From an uncultured Mailhella sp. (GTDB lineage: Bacteria > Desulfobacterota > Desulfovibrionia > Desulfovibrionales > Desulfovibrionaceae): 64,000 nt of DNA. The DNA lies in NCBI GenBank assembly GCA_910578585.1, contig CAJTRG010000006.1, positions 71,469 to 135,468 on the forward strand, given 5' to 3'. Below the pieces are notes generated by a model that saw only the letters and a list, made by a program, of their open reading frames with translations, had not been told where the DNA came from and made no database searches. Positions 9,101 through 18,081 of this stretch are shown one piece after another (positions within the stretch are counted from its first letter, which is position 1; each line of letters begins with the position of its first letter). The translations under genes were made by a program, and so were the position numbers.

Positions 9101-10163
9101 AAACTGCTCCTGCCCTTTGTCCGTTTTGTCCTCCATAACCGAAATTTTTTTGCTGAGAATTGCCGCGGTTTTGAAAATATTGCAGAATATAGCTTTTAGG
9201 TTTTCTGCCGCGCTTTGGCGTTTTGGGAAGATCTGCCTTTTGCAGTGCCATGTCTTTGTATTCAAGGCTTGCTTCGCGAATGCGGCGCGCTAAGATCGCC
9301 ATAATCGCCCCAAAATACGCATTGGCGCTGTGGCCTAAAAGCTGACTGCTTGCCTCGGCATAATTATCCTGCTGCAAAGCAAGGAAGAAATCATGCATTT
9401 GCAAAGTAATTTCCAAACCCAAAAGGTGCGTCACAAAAAGCACGCTGTCCACGCGCAGAAGGGCTTGTTCCTGCTTGGTCAGCGCGAAAAAAGGCATTTC
9501 TTTTTTCTTTTTCTTCTTTTTATTTTTGCCAAAGAAATTGAGAGACTGGAAAGGATTTGCCCCGGCAAAAGCCTCGGATGAAGAATAAAAGGACTGCAAA
9601 AATGCCGGATGCAGGGGGCGTTCTGTGCTATTTAATAGAGAGCTGTTTTGCAAAAATGAAATGCTTTGCTTTTTGGTGGCAGCTGTATATTGAGTTTTCT
9701 TCCTGCCCTTTTCGTCAGTCTTTTCTGTTCCTTTCGCGGCAGGTACAGGATTTTGCAAAGCGATGAGTCCTTCATAATGGGCAAAACTGCTTTGCGGATA
9801 AATAGCAGCTTCCCCGCCGCACTGGTTGACCAAATGCCGAAAGCCCGCGTATTTTTTGGAGAGCTCCTCGGCATAATACAAAAGACTTTGCACCAGGAGT
9901 TCTCTGCTTTGCTTTTCTGTCACGGTCAGCGGCAAAGCTAAAAGCCGTTTCATGCCTAAATCCATGTTTTCCTGTTCCCTCGGCATGCTGTTTTTTATAC
10001 TCCGGGCTAATTTGCTGTTGCCGTGCAAAATAGCGAGCGCCTCTTCCCACAAGGGGAAACCATAGCCAATGCAGGCCACGCCCAGACGATTCAAAACAGG
10101 CTTTTTGGAAAAGCCTTCATAATACATAATTTCCTGAATTAAGAGTGAACTTGGGATTGTCAT
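9090..10163 (-). CDS. First gene of phage operon; weak GH24 lysozyme-like N-terminus
   Basis: A 357-residue protein. Residues 10-35 (IQEIMYYEGFSKKP, then GVACIGYGF) resemble the start of T4-type GH24 lysozymes: the catalytic Glu aligns with EGF, but the usual Asp is Asn and the usual Thr before IGYG is Cys. The rest shows a K8 run near residue 220, two helical segments and a Gly/Gln-rich tail. It lies where a small terminase would be expected, so a DNA-binding packaging role is an alternative. AAGGCAG precedes the ATG and is itself one copy of the repeat found upstream. Function unresolved. Confidence 0.4.
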   Translation of the reverse strand: MTIPSSLLIQEIMYYEGFSKKPVLNRLGVACIGYGFPLWEEALAILHGNSKLARSIKNSMPREQENMDLGMKRLLALPLTVTEKQSRELLVQSLLYYAEELSKKYAGFRHLVNQCGGEAAIYPQSSFAHYEGLIALQNPVPAAKGTEKTDEKGRKKTQYTAATKKQSISFLQNSSLLNSTERPLHPAFLQSFYSSSEAFAGANPFQSLNFFGKNKKKKKKKEMPFFALTKQEQALLRVDSVLFVTHLLGLEITLQMHDFFLALQQDNYAEASSQLLGHSANAYFGAIMAILARRIREASLEYKDMALQKADLPKTPKRGRKPKSYILQYFQNRGNSQQKNFGYGGQNGQRAGAVYGA

Positions 10164-10164
10164 A

Positions 10165-10315
10165 TATCTGCCTTATTGTTTTCGTTCAGCCATTGCTGTT
10201 TTTTGTGTTCTAACACGGGGTATTTTCCCTTTTTATGGATTTGACAGGCAGATAACAGGCAGATATCAGGCAGCACCCCCGGTTGACAGGGAATTTTCAA
10301 GCAATCAGGCAGATA
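10165..10315. repeat. 11-bp iterons upstream of phage packaging genes
   Basis: ACAGGCAGATA occurs twice in exact tandem (10244-10254, 10255-10265), followed in phase by TCAGGCAGCAC (10266-10276). A fourth copy TCAGGCAGATA is at 10305-10315 and an inverted copy TATCTGCCT at 10165-10173. An 11-bp period puts the copies on about the same face of the helix, as expected for a cooperative protein site such as a phage repressor or packaging (pac) site. Confidence 0.6.
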
Positions 10316-10519
10316 TTTTTCTTCAATAAAAATAAAGAATTATAAAAAATCCCTCTTTCAATTTTTGGAGTTACGCAAAAATTTTTACGCCGTGCGCACA
10401 AAAAAAATTTTCTTTACGGACAAAATGCCATTCTAACTATGTATTTTTATTCAAGAAAAAATTTTATAAAATTTTTTTGCGCTGAAAAATTTTATGGCTG
10501 CAATGTGTATTTTATTCGC
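10316..10519. other. AT-rich spacer between prophage and glnS
   Basis: Very AT-rich with A/T runs and no plausible gene or tRNA. If the prophage ends here, its right attachment site should lie in this spacer, but the partner end is outside the window and no core sequence can be named. Confidence 0.4.
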
Positions 10520-10548
10520 TCGACTTTTAGGCAATAATTCTGTATACT
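10520..10548 (+). promoter_or_regulatory. Sigma-70-type promoter of glnS
   Basis: TCGACT (10520-10525), 17-base spacer, TATACT (10543-10548). Transcription would start about 20 bases before the GAGG ribosome site of glnS. Confidence 0.6.
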
Positions 10549-10577
10549 TTTGCTCATTCTTATTTTATGAGGCAATT

Positions 10578-12263
10578 ATGAGTAATTTGGACGAAAAAGA
10601 AAAAGCAGGAATTGACTTTATCCGTACGAGAATTAACCAGGACAATGAAAGCGGACGCTTTGATTCTCGTGTTCACACTCGTTTTCCCCCAGAACCAAAC
10701 GGCTATCTCCATATCGGGCATGCAAAATCCATTTGTTTGAACTTTGGTATTGCTAAAGATTACAATGGATTATGCAATTTACGTTTTGACGACACCAACC
10801 CTGTCAAGGAAGATACAGAATATGTTGATTCCATTCAGGAAGATGTAAAATGGCTGGGCTTTAACTGGAACGGCGAAATTCACTATGCCTCTGATTATTT
10901 TGACAGACTCTACGAACTGGCGGAAGAGCTGATCAAACGCGGCAAAGCCTATGTTTGTGAGCTGAACGCTGACCAGATTCGTGAATACCGCGGAACTCTG
11001 ACCGAGCCCGGCAAGGAAAGCCCTTACCGCAACCGCTCTGTGGAAGAAAATCTTGATTTATTCCGCCGTATGCGCGCCGGTGAATTTGCCGACGGACAAA
11101 TGGTTCTGCGCGCGAAAATCGACATGGCTTCCCCGAACATTATTATGCGTGACCCGACCATTTACCGCATCCGCCATGCACACCACCACAAAACCGGCGA
11201 TAAATGGAATATTTATCCCATGTACGATTTCACCCACTGCATTTCCGACAGTATCGAACATATTACCCATTCCATTTGTACGCTGGAATTTGAAAATAAC
11301 CGTGAACTCTACGACTGGGTGCTGGATGCACTGGATCTCTATCATCCACAGCAAATTGAATTTGCACGCTTGAATCTTACCCACGTGATGCTCTCCAAGC
11401 GCAAACTCATCCACCTTGTACAGAATAATTTCGTGCGCGGCTGGGATGATCCCCGCATGCCGACCATTTGCGGTTTGCGCCGCCGCGGCTATACCCCTGA
11501 ATCTATTCGTAATTTCTGTGCGAAAATCGGCGTTGCCCGTGCTGCGGACAGTATGGTGGATTATAATTTATTGGAATTTTGCGTGCGTGAACATTTGAAT
11601 GCCATTACCCCGCGCCTCATGGCTGTGCTTGATCCTGTCAAGGTGATTATTGAAAATTACCCTGAAGATCAGGAAGAAATCTTCAGCTGCCCGCTGCATC
11701 CGGAAGATGAAAGCTACGGCAGGCGCGATGTGCCTTTCAGCCGTGAGCTCTATATTGAACGGGATGATTTTATGGAAAATCCGCCGAAAAAATTCTTCCG
11801 TCTCTCTCCCGGCAATGAAGTGCGCCTGCGTTATGCTTATTTTCTTACCTGCAAGGAAGTTATCAAAAATCCTGACGGATCCATTAAAGAGCTCATCTGC
11901 ACCTATGACCCTGCCTCCAAGGGCGGACAATCCCCTGACGGCAGAAAGGTCAAAGGAACTATCCACTGGGTCAGCGCAAAACACGCCAAAGCCATTGAAG
12001 CGCGCCTTTACGACCACCTCTTCCCCATGGATAACCCTGCTGCTGAGGACGTGGAAAACTTCACTGATCTTATCAATAAGGACAGCCTGAAAGTTGTCAC
12101 CGCCTACGCTGAACCCTGGCTTGCAACCCTGCCGGTTGGTGAAAAAGTGCAGTTTGAACGCCTTGCCTATTTCTGCGTGGACTACGACAGCACCCCGGAA
12201 AAGCCTGTCTTCAACCGTACTGTAACCCTCAAAGACAGCTGGGCAAAAGAAAGCAAAAAGTAA
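10578..12263 (+). CDS. glnS: Glutaminyl-tRNA synthetase
   Basis: A 561-residue class I synthetase that charges tRNA-Gln with glutamine in the cytoplasm. The HIGH signature is PPEPNGYLHIGHAKS at about residues 37-51, specific for GlnRS/GluRS-type enzymes. The KMSKS-equivalent is VMLSKRKL near residue 270. Length matches bacterial GlnRS (about 550). The ATG at 10578 is preferred to an upstream in-frame ATG at 10494 because GAGG lies six bases before it and the promoter sits between the two. It stands alone, with its own promoter and terminator. Presence of glnS implies direct charging rather than only the GatCAB route. Confidence 0.95.
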   Translation: MSNLDEKEKAGIDFIRTRINQDNESGRFDSRVHTRFPPEPNGYLHIGHAKSICLNFGIAKDYNGLCNLRFDDTNPVKEDTEYVDSIQEDVKWLGFNWNGEIHYASDYFDRLYELAEELIKRGKAYVCELNADQIREYRGTLTEPGKESPYRNRSVEENLDLFRRMRAGEFADGQMVLRAKIDMASPNIIMRDPTIYRIRHAHHHKTGDKWNIYPMYDFTHCISDSIEHITHSICTLEFENNRELYDWVLDALDLYHPQQIEFARLNLTHVMLSKRKLIHLVQNNFVRGWDDPRMPTICGLRRRGYTPESIRNFCAKIGVARAADSMVDYNLLEFCVREHLNAITPRLMAVLDPVKVIIENYPEDQEEIFSCPLHPEDESYGRRDVPFSRELYIERDDFMENPPKKFFRLSPGNEVRLRYAYFLTCKEVIKNPDGSIKELICTYDPASKGGQSPDGRKVKGTIHWVSAKHAKAIEARLYDHLFPMDNPAAEDVENFTDLINKDSLKVVTAYAEPWLATLPVGEKVQFERLAYFCVDYDSTPEKPVFNRTVTLKDSWAKESKK

Positions 12264-12285
12264 ATTAATAATATCCAATACAATA

Positions 12286-12320
12286 GAAAAGCCGTCCTGT
12301 GCGAACAAGACGGCTTTTTC
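12286..12320 (+). terminator. Rho-independent terminator of glnS
   Basis: Stem AAAAGCCGTC / GACGGCTTTTT around CTGTGCGAACAA, ending in a T run. Its stem and flanking CTGT/ACAAG bases are nearly repeated at 14468-14506. Confidence 0.85.
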
Positions 12321-12451
12321 TTTCTTTTCAAACATAGAATAATCTATACTATTTTATTAACAATTTTCCCTCTTTCAAAAGAGCTGTAAAATTTTCGGAC
12401 TTGACTTATATATATATATATTAGACTGCCCCCATTCTTTTTGAGGGCAAA

Positions 12452-14446
12452 ATGAACCAAAATACGCCAGAAATCTATACCAATTTTTATCGTCCAGATA
12501 TTGATGGACTGCGCGCCATAGCTGTGTGCTTCGTGATATTTTTTCATGCGTTTCCAACTGTTTTGAAGCAAGGTTTTATTGGTGTTGATATTTTCTTTGT
12601 GATTTCTGGATATTTAATTGGCTCTATTATTTTACGAAATCTTTCCCTAAACAATTTTTCATTTTTGCAATTTTATGTGCGCCGTATTGTGCGTATTTTT
12701 CCAGCCCTTTTACTAGTTTTATTTACGGTTTTAATTGCTGGGTATTGTTTACTTTTCCAAAATGAATTTCAAATGCTTGGGAAACATCTTGCTGGCGGAA
12801 CAAGTTTTATCGCCAATTTTATATACTTTTTTGAAGCTGGTTATTGGGATACGCAATCTTCATTAAAACCTTTATTACATCTTTGGAGTTTAGGTGTTGA
12901 AGAGCAATTTTATCTTATTATTCCCCTTATTTTAGCTTTTTCCTGGAAAAGAAAATACAATGTTCTGCTGATTATTGGGATATTTTTTCTTCTTTCTTTT
13001 GGCGCTAACTTGTTCTTTTATTACCAAAAGCAACGTGAATTAATGTTTTATATGCCTTTTACCCGTTTTTGGGAAATTTTTGCAGGGGTTTTACTTGCCT
13101 GGCATACGCTTTTCCCTGTTCAATTCTTACAAAAAACAGGACAAAAAATTAATGACTTATTTTGTAAAATATTAAAGAAAGACTTCTCAGAAAAAAAGAA
13201 TTACTCTTTAAATAATCTTTTAGCCCTATTGGGTTTTATTTTATTGATTATTTCACTGCAAATTTGCCATTTTCACAGCTTTCCTGGACATCGTGCTGTC
13301 TGGCCTGTTTTAGGAGCAGTACTTATCATCAGCGCAGGAACGTCTGCTTATTTCAATAGAAAAATTCTTTCCCATAAACTCTTAGTGGGTATTGGACTGA
13401 TTAGCTATCCTCTGTATTTATGGCACTGGCCTTTGCTTTCCTTTTGCATAATATTAAATGGTGATCTTCTAGAACCTTATCAATGGATATTCATTCGTAT
13501 TATCTGTATTTTATCTGCACTTCTTCTTTCAATTATAACATATTGTTACATAGAAAGACCCATTCGCTTTGGAAAACTCAATAAAAATAAAATTACAGGT
13601 ATGTTATTAATATTAATGCTCGGAATTTTTACAATAGGAATAGGAAGTTATTACAAAGGAGAACTTTTTGATATCAACGATCCAACAATAAAAATGCCTT
13701 CATATAGAAATAATGATATTGTATTTAAATATACTCCTGAAACAAATATTCATGGATATGCCAATTTTAAAAATCCCTATTCTAATAAAACAATTGCTGT
13801 TATTGGCGATAGTCATGCCTATGCCGCGTTTTATGGTATAGCCAAAAAATGTACTGAATTGAAAATGAATGCTGTCTTTTTTACATATCGGTATGATGGT
13901 TTAAAAAAAGAAAAGAAACAAGAAGCGGCATTTAATTTCCTAAAATCTAATACGAATATTAAATATGTTTTTATTTTCTTGCGGGGTATGTTATATATAC
14001 AAGGAAAAGATCTTGATTACAAAAATTTTCATCCTATACTTTTTGTAGAGAATTATCAATCACAATTGCAAAATACAGTTACTGCATTACAAGATCATGG
14101 AAAACATGTTTTTATTGTTTCCGAGAACCCTGTTTTACCTTTTGAGCCGAAACAATTCATTTCTCACCGATATAGTTTTAAAACAAAATCACATGATCAA
14201 GCCTGGATATCAAAAGAAAGTGTATATGAAAACCAAAAAGAATATTTACAAATATTAGACAAGATCCAAGGCTCTGAAATTATTAATGGAATAGATGTTT
14301 TTTGCCCCCATGACAAATGTTCCCTCTTTGATGAAAAAGGAAATTCATTGTACTCTGATGATGATCATCTTTCTATGTATGGAAGTGAATACTTAACTGA
14401 AAATTTATTGGCCCCCTATTTAGAAAAAATAGCTCAGGAAAAATAG
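12452..14446 (+). CDS. Membrane acyltransferase 3 with SGNH domain (OatA/OafA-like)
   Basis: A 664-residue O-acyltransferase. The N-terminal half is a multi-pass membrane domain with YRPDIDGLRAIAV, FFHAF (catalytic His near residue 32), GFIGVDIFFVISGYLI and SYPLYLWHWPLL. The C-terminal periplasmic SGNH hydrolase-like domain has GDSHAYA near 451 and DDDHLS near 635. Such proteins O-acetylate LPS, exopolysaccharide or peptidoglycan. GAGGG lies five bases before the ATG. The gene is visibly more AT-rich than its neighbours and is flanked by near-identical terminator hairpins, both signs of acquisition. It faces the ugd-uxs-galE operon, which fits surface polysaccharide modification. Confidence 0.88.
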   Translation: MNQNTPEIYTNFYRPDIDGLRAIAVCFVIFFHAFPTVLKQGFIGVDIFFVISGYLIGSIILRNLSLNNFSFLQFYVRRIVRIFPALLLVLFTVLIAGYCLLFQNEFQMLGKHLAGGTSFIANFIYFFEAGYWDTQSSLKPLLHLWSLGVEEQFYLIIPLILAFSWKRKYNVLLIIGIFFLLSFGANLFFYYQKQRELMFYMPFTRFWEIFAGVLLAWHTLFPVQFLQKTGQKINDLFCKILKKDFSEKKNYSLNNLLALLGFILLIISLQICHFHSFPGHRAVWPVLGAVLIISAGTSAYFNRKILSHKLLVGIGLISYPLYLWHWPLLSFCIILNGDLLEPYQWIFIRIICILSALLLSIITYCYIERPIRFGKLNKNKITGMLLILMLGIFTIGIGSYYKGELFDINDPTIKMPSYRNNDIVFKYTPETNIHGYANFKNPYSNKTIAVIGDSHAYAAFYGIAKKCTELKMNAVFFTYRYDGLKKEKKQEAAFNFLKSNTNIKYVFIFLRGMLYIQGKDLDYKNFHPILFVENYQSQLQNTVTALQDHGKHVFIVSENPVLPFEPKQFISHRYSFKTKSHDQAWISKESVYENQKEYLQILDKIQGSEIINGIDVFCPHDKCSLFDEKGNSLYSDDDHLSMYGSEYLTENLLAPYLEKIAQEK

Positions 14447-14467
14447 CCAATAAGGAATAAAGAATGA

Positions 14468-14506
14468 ATAAGCCGTCCTGTTGTTTACGCAAGACGGCTT
14501 TTATTT
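14468..14506 (+). terminator. Terminator of acyltransferase gene, twin of the glnS terminator
   Basis: AAGCCGTC (14470-14477) pairs with GACGGCTT (14493-14500), followed by TTATTTTA. Shares AAGCCGTCCTGT and AAGACGGCTT with the terminator at 12286. Confidence 0.8.
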
Positions 14507-14535
14507 TATCTATTGCATTTCTTTTTAATAATTTC

Positions 14536-15834
14536 TTATCTGCCAACACCCTGATAGGAAAAGCCATGATCGAGCATTGTCTTTTTATCAAGCAGGTTTC
14601 TGCAGTCGACGATTTTTTTCTTTCTCATCAGGGAGCTGAGTTTTTCCACATCAATTTGTTTAAACTCTTCCCATTCGGTTAAAATCGCTAAAACATCAGC
14701 ATCCTGCACAGCTTCATACATGGAATCCGCATACTGGACTTTATGGCCAAGCAAGTTAAAGGCACTTTCTTTTGCCTTTGGATCATAGGCAGCTATTTCT
14801 ACCGGATAATCAAGCAGTTCTCCAATAATATCAACAGCAGGGCTTTCTCTGCAATCATCAGTGCCATTTTTAAAGGCAAGTCCCCACACGGCAATTTTTG
14901 GTTTTTCGATGCCTTTCACGGCATTTAAAATCCGTTCTGCCATTTGAATTTTCCGTCTGCGGTTTCCCTCAATGGACGTATGAATCAGTGCCATTTCAAC
15001 ATCATTCTGTCTTGCCATATAGAGCATGGCCAAAGTATCCTTTGGGAAACAGCTTCCCCCGTAACCGGGCCCCGCGTGGAGGAATTTTGGCCCAATTCTG
15101 TTATCAAGCCCCATTCCTTTGGCAACTTCCTCAATATCTGCCCCTGTTTTTTCGCAAAAGTTTGCCATTTCATTGATATAATGGATTTTAATTGCAAGGA
15201 AAGAATTGGATGCATATTTTATGGTTTCCGCTGAACGCCGTCCCACAAAGAGCATAGTCGTTTTTTCTGCAAGAGGTTTATATAATTCTTGGATTGATGC
15301 TTTTGCCTTTTCAGAATTTGTTCCCACAACAACGCGGTCTGGATTGAAAAAATCATGGACAGCATAGCCTTCGCGCAAAAATTCAGGCAAAGAAACAACA
15401 TCAAAATGCGCTGCTGGATTTTTCTTTTTAATCAAAATCTCCACATCATCGCCAGTACCAACCGTTACTGTAGATTTTATGGCAACAACCGTATACCCCT
15501 GCAAATGTTCTGCAAGCTCTGTAACAGCGGCATACACATATTTCATGTCAGCTTCTTTCTTCACGGGATGAGGCGGCGTTCCAACCCCGATAATCACAAT
15601 ATCCGCCTGAGATACGCCCTCCTGCATGCTTGTGGTAAAGGAAAGCCTGCCTGCTTTCACGTTTTCATGAAATAATTCCTCAAGCCTGTCCTCATAAAGA
15701 GTAATGTGGCCTGCCTTGAGAGCGTCGATTTTGCTCTTTTCTCTGTCAATACAAATAACAGTATGCCCAAGCGCGGCAAGGCCAACACCAGTGGGCAAGC
15801 CCACATATCCTGTTCCAATAATTGCAGCTTTCAT
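14536..15834 (-). CDS. ugd: UDP-glucose 6-dehydrogenase
   Basis: A 432-residue NAD-dependent enzyme oxidising UDP-glucose to UDP-glucuronate. The Rossmann motif GTGYVGLPTGVGLA is at residues 7-20 and the catalytic cysteine is in GYGGSCFPKDT near residue 258. Length is normal. It is the last gene of the galE-uxs-ugd operon; its ATG overlaps the uxs stop by four bases (ATGA), indicating coupling. Together with uxs it makes UDP-xylose precursors for surface glycans. Confidence 0.93.
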   Translation of the reverse strand: MKAAIIGTGYVGLPTGVGLAALGHTVICIDREKSKIDALKAGHITLYEDRLEELFHENVKAGRLSFTTSMQEGVSQADIVIIGVGTPPHPVKKEADMKYVYAAVTELAEHLQGYTVVAIKSTVTVGTGDDVEILIKKKNPAAHFDVVSLPEFLREGYAVHDFFNPDRVVVGTNSEKAKASIQELYKPLAEKTTMLFVGRRSAETIKYASNSFLAIKIHYINEMANFCEKTGADIEEVAKGMGLDNRIGPKFLHAGPGYGGSCFPKDTLAMLYMARQNDVEMALIHTSIEGNRRRKIQMAERILNAVKGIEKPKIAVWGLAFKNGTDDCRESPAVDIIGELLDYPVEIAAYDPKAKESAFNLLGHKVQYADSMYEAVQDADVLAILTEWEEFKQIDVEKLSSLMRKKKIVDCRNLLDKKTMLDHGFSYQGVGR

Positions 15835-16787
15835 CCTCTATATTCCTGTATCCGTGTTTTAAAATATTCTATTGTTTTATCAAGCCCTTCTGACAATTTT
15901 ACTGTTGGTTTCCATCCGAATTTTTCCATGGCAAGGCTGATGTCAGGACAGCGCTTGCAGGGATCATCGGCAGGCAAATCTTTATAGACAATTTTTGAAG
16001 AAGTCTGCACTTTTGCCAGCACTTGTTCCGCAAGCTCCTTCACTGTAAATTCCCCGGGATTGCCCGTGTTGACAGGCCCGGTAAAACTTCTCTCACTGTT
16101 CATAATGCGGATGATAAGTTCTACTGTATCATCAAGATAGCAAAAAGAACGTGTTTGCAGGCCGTCCCCATAAATCGTGATATCTTTGCCGAGCAAAGCC
16201 TGACAAATAAAATTGGAGACAACCCGCCCGTCGTTGGGGTTCATTTTAGGGCCATAGGTATTAAAAATTCGGACAACCTTGATCGCCACGCCCTCCTGCC
16301 TGTGATAATCAAAAAACAGACTTTCCGCACAGCGTTTGCCTTCATCATAACAGGCACGCACCCCAATGGGGTTCACATTGCCGCGATAACTTTCCCCCTG
16401 AGGGTGCACAAGAGAATCCCCATAGACTTCTGAAGTGGAAGCCTGCAAAATCACAGCATTATTTTTCTTCGCCAGCTCAAGCATATTGAGCGCCCCAAGC
16501 ACACAGGTTTTCGTGGTTCTGATGGCATATTTTCCCTGATATGCAGGCGGAGAAGCAGGACAAGCCAAATTATAAATCTGGTCAATCTTTTCCTCAATCT
16601 GCAAAGGCTCGCAAATATCATGCAGGATAAATTGAAAATTCGGATCTTCCGCAATTTCAGCAATATTATCCAATGAACCTGTATAATTATTATCAACACA
16701 CAAAACACGGCTACCTTCACGCACAAGCCGTATGCACAGGTTTGAGCCTATAAAACCAGTGCCCCCGGTCACAAGTATTGTTTTCAT
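15831..16787 (-). CDS. uxs: UDP-glucuronate decarboxylase (UDP-xylose synthase)
   Basis: A 318-residue extended SDR enzyme converting UDP-glucuronate to UDP-xylose. It has TGGTGFIGSNL at the N-terminus, ASTSEVYGDSLVHPQ, the YDEGKR catalytic Tyr-Lys pair and FNTYGPKMNPNDGRVVSNF, which together separate decarboxylases from GalE and RmlB. The ATG at 16787 opens directly into the Rossmann motif; a TTG at 16802 has no ribosome site. It lies 68 bases after galE and is coupled to ugd. dTDP-glucose dehydratase is less likely because of the PASPPAYQ motif. Confidence 0.88.
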   Translation of the reverse strand: MKTILVTGGTGFIGSNLCIRLVREGSRVLCVDNNYTGSLDNIAEIAEDPNFQFILHDICEPLQIEEKIDQIYNLACPASPPAYQGKYAIRTTKTCVLGALNMLELAKKNNAVILQASTSEVYGDSLVHPQGESYRGNVNPIGVRACYDEGKRCAESLFFDYHRQEGVAIKVVRIFNTYGPKMNPNDGRVVSNFICQALLGKDITIYGDGLQTRSFCYLDDTVELIIRIMNSERSFTGPVNTGNPGEFTVKELAEQVLAKVQTSSKIVYKDLPADDPCKRCPDISLAMEKFGWKPTVKLSEGLDKTIEYFKTRIQEYRG

Positions 16788-16855
16788 CTTTCTGCTATCC
16801 AATAGAAATTATACATCATATTCAGTCCATTTCTCTCATTTTTCTTCAATCTGAA

Positions 16856-17830
16856 TTAAAATGTCCGTTTATTTTCCCAGTTCCACGCTGTTTCAAGAAT
16901 AGTTTCTATATTGGTATATTTTGGATTCCAGCCCAAAATTTCTTTTGCCTTTTTATTATCTGCAAAAAGTTTGGCAGGGTCGCCGGCTCTTCTTTCTCCA
17001 TACTGCACAGGGCATTTCTTTTGCGTTACCCGCTCTGCACTGTCAATAATTTCCTGTACGCTTGTGCCAATGCCAGTGCCTAAATTGATACCGCCGCAAA
17101 ATTCATCCGCTTTATCCAAAGCAAGCCGGTGGGCAGCTGCCAAGTCTTCCACATGGATATAATCGCGAATGCATGTTCCGTCAGGTGTATCATAATCTGT
17201 ACCAAAAACACGGAGAGTTTCAAGCTCGCCCTTAATTGCCCTGAGCACAAGAGGTATTAAATGCGTTTCCGGATCATGGCTTTCTCCGCGAACCCCGTCC
17301 GGGCTTGCTCCCGCGGCATTAAAATAACGCAAAGCAATATACTTCAGCCCATAGGCTTTTTCATAATCAGCAAAAATCTGCTCAATCATCAATTTTGTTT
17401 TGCCATAGGGATTGATGGGATTTTGCGTATGGAGTTCGTCCAAAGGCATATATTTTGGCTCACCGTATGTAGCACAAGTACTTGAGAAAACAATCTTCTT
17501 GCAGTCCGCTGCCAGCATGGCAGAAAGTAAATTAATCGTGCCCACCACATTATTATAATAATATTTCTGCGGGTCAAGAACACTTTCCCCAACATAGGTA
17601 AATGCCGCAAAATGCACCACAGCATCTATTTTATACCGGCGAAAAACCGTCTGCAATGAAAACGTATCCAGCAAATCCCCATGCACAAAAATTGCGCGCC
17701 TATCCACAGCTTCTCTGTGGCCATACATTAAATTATCAAAAACAATCACCGTGTTATCATAATCCAGCAGTTCTTTCACCGTGTGAGAACCAATATAGCC
17801 TGCCCCGCCCACAACCAGTATTGTTTGCAT
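16856..17830 (-). CDS. galE: UDP-glucose 4-epimerase
   Basis: A 324-residue SDR enzyme interconverting UDP-glucose and UDP-galactose. The Rossmann motif is GGAGYIGSHTVKELL, with FSSTCATYGEP (catalytic Thr/Ser) and NPYGKTKLMIEQ (YxxxK). The signature RYFNAAGASPDG and the C-terminal ILGWNPKY are typical of GalE. It is the first gene of an operon with uxs and ugd. No strong promoter consensus was identified in the short AT-rich region before it. Confidence 0.93.
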   Translation of the reverse strand: MQTILVVGGAGYIGSHTVKELLDYDNTVIVFDNLMYGHREAVDRRAIFVHGDLLDTFSLQTVFRRYKIDAVVHFAAFTYVGESVLDPQKYYYNNVVGTINLLSAMLAADCKKIVFSSTCATYGEPKYMPLDELHTQNPINPYGKTKLMIEQIFADYEKAYGLKYIALRYFNAAGASPDGVRGESHDPETHLIPLVLRAIKGELETLRVFGTDYDTPDGTCIRDYIHVEDLAAAHRLALDKADEFCGGINLGTGIGTSVQEIIDSAERVTQKKCPVQYGERRAGDPAKLFADNKKAKEILGWNPKYTNIETILETAWNWENKRTF

Positions 17831-18026
17831 ATACTATCCTTCAGAAAAACTTCCAATTTTCATTCTTTTCTTTTCACAAAAAATATATACTATTCACGGG
17901 TTACAAGCAAGGAAAAAGCTCTTCCAAGCGCCTGTAAAAACATATTTTCTTACAACAGGAACTTGACAAAGCATAAGGAATGTGAAAGAAACAATCTATT
18001 CAAAGAACAATTATATAGAGGAAGCC

Positions 18027-18054
18027 TTACTGCATTCTGCCATCCTCCTATAAT
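18027..18054 (+). promoter_or_regulatory. Promoter of ferritin gene
   Basis: TTACTG (18027-18032), 16-base spacer, perfect TATAAT (18049-18054). The predicted start is only about 20 bases before the ATG, leaving a short leader with AAGGAG. Confidence 0.6.
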
Positions 18055-18081
18055 AATTCAAAAAAATAAGGAGAAAAAATT

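Noticed and set aside
10316..10490. Prophage attachment site next to glnS
   Set aside because: No tRNA or repeat core is visible and the other prophage end is outside the window, so it cannot be named.
11568..12335. Minus-strand frame of 255 codons
   Set aside because: Antisense to glnS and across its terminator.
12401..12430. TTGACT followed by a TA repeat as acyltransferase promoter
   Set aside because: No -10 box at acceptable spacing; the TA tract may still matter but cannot be supported.
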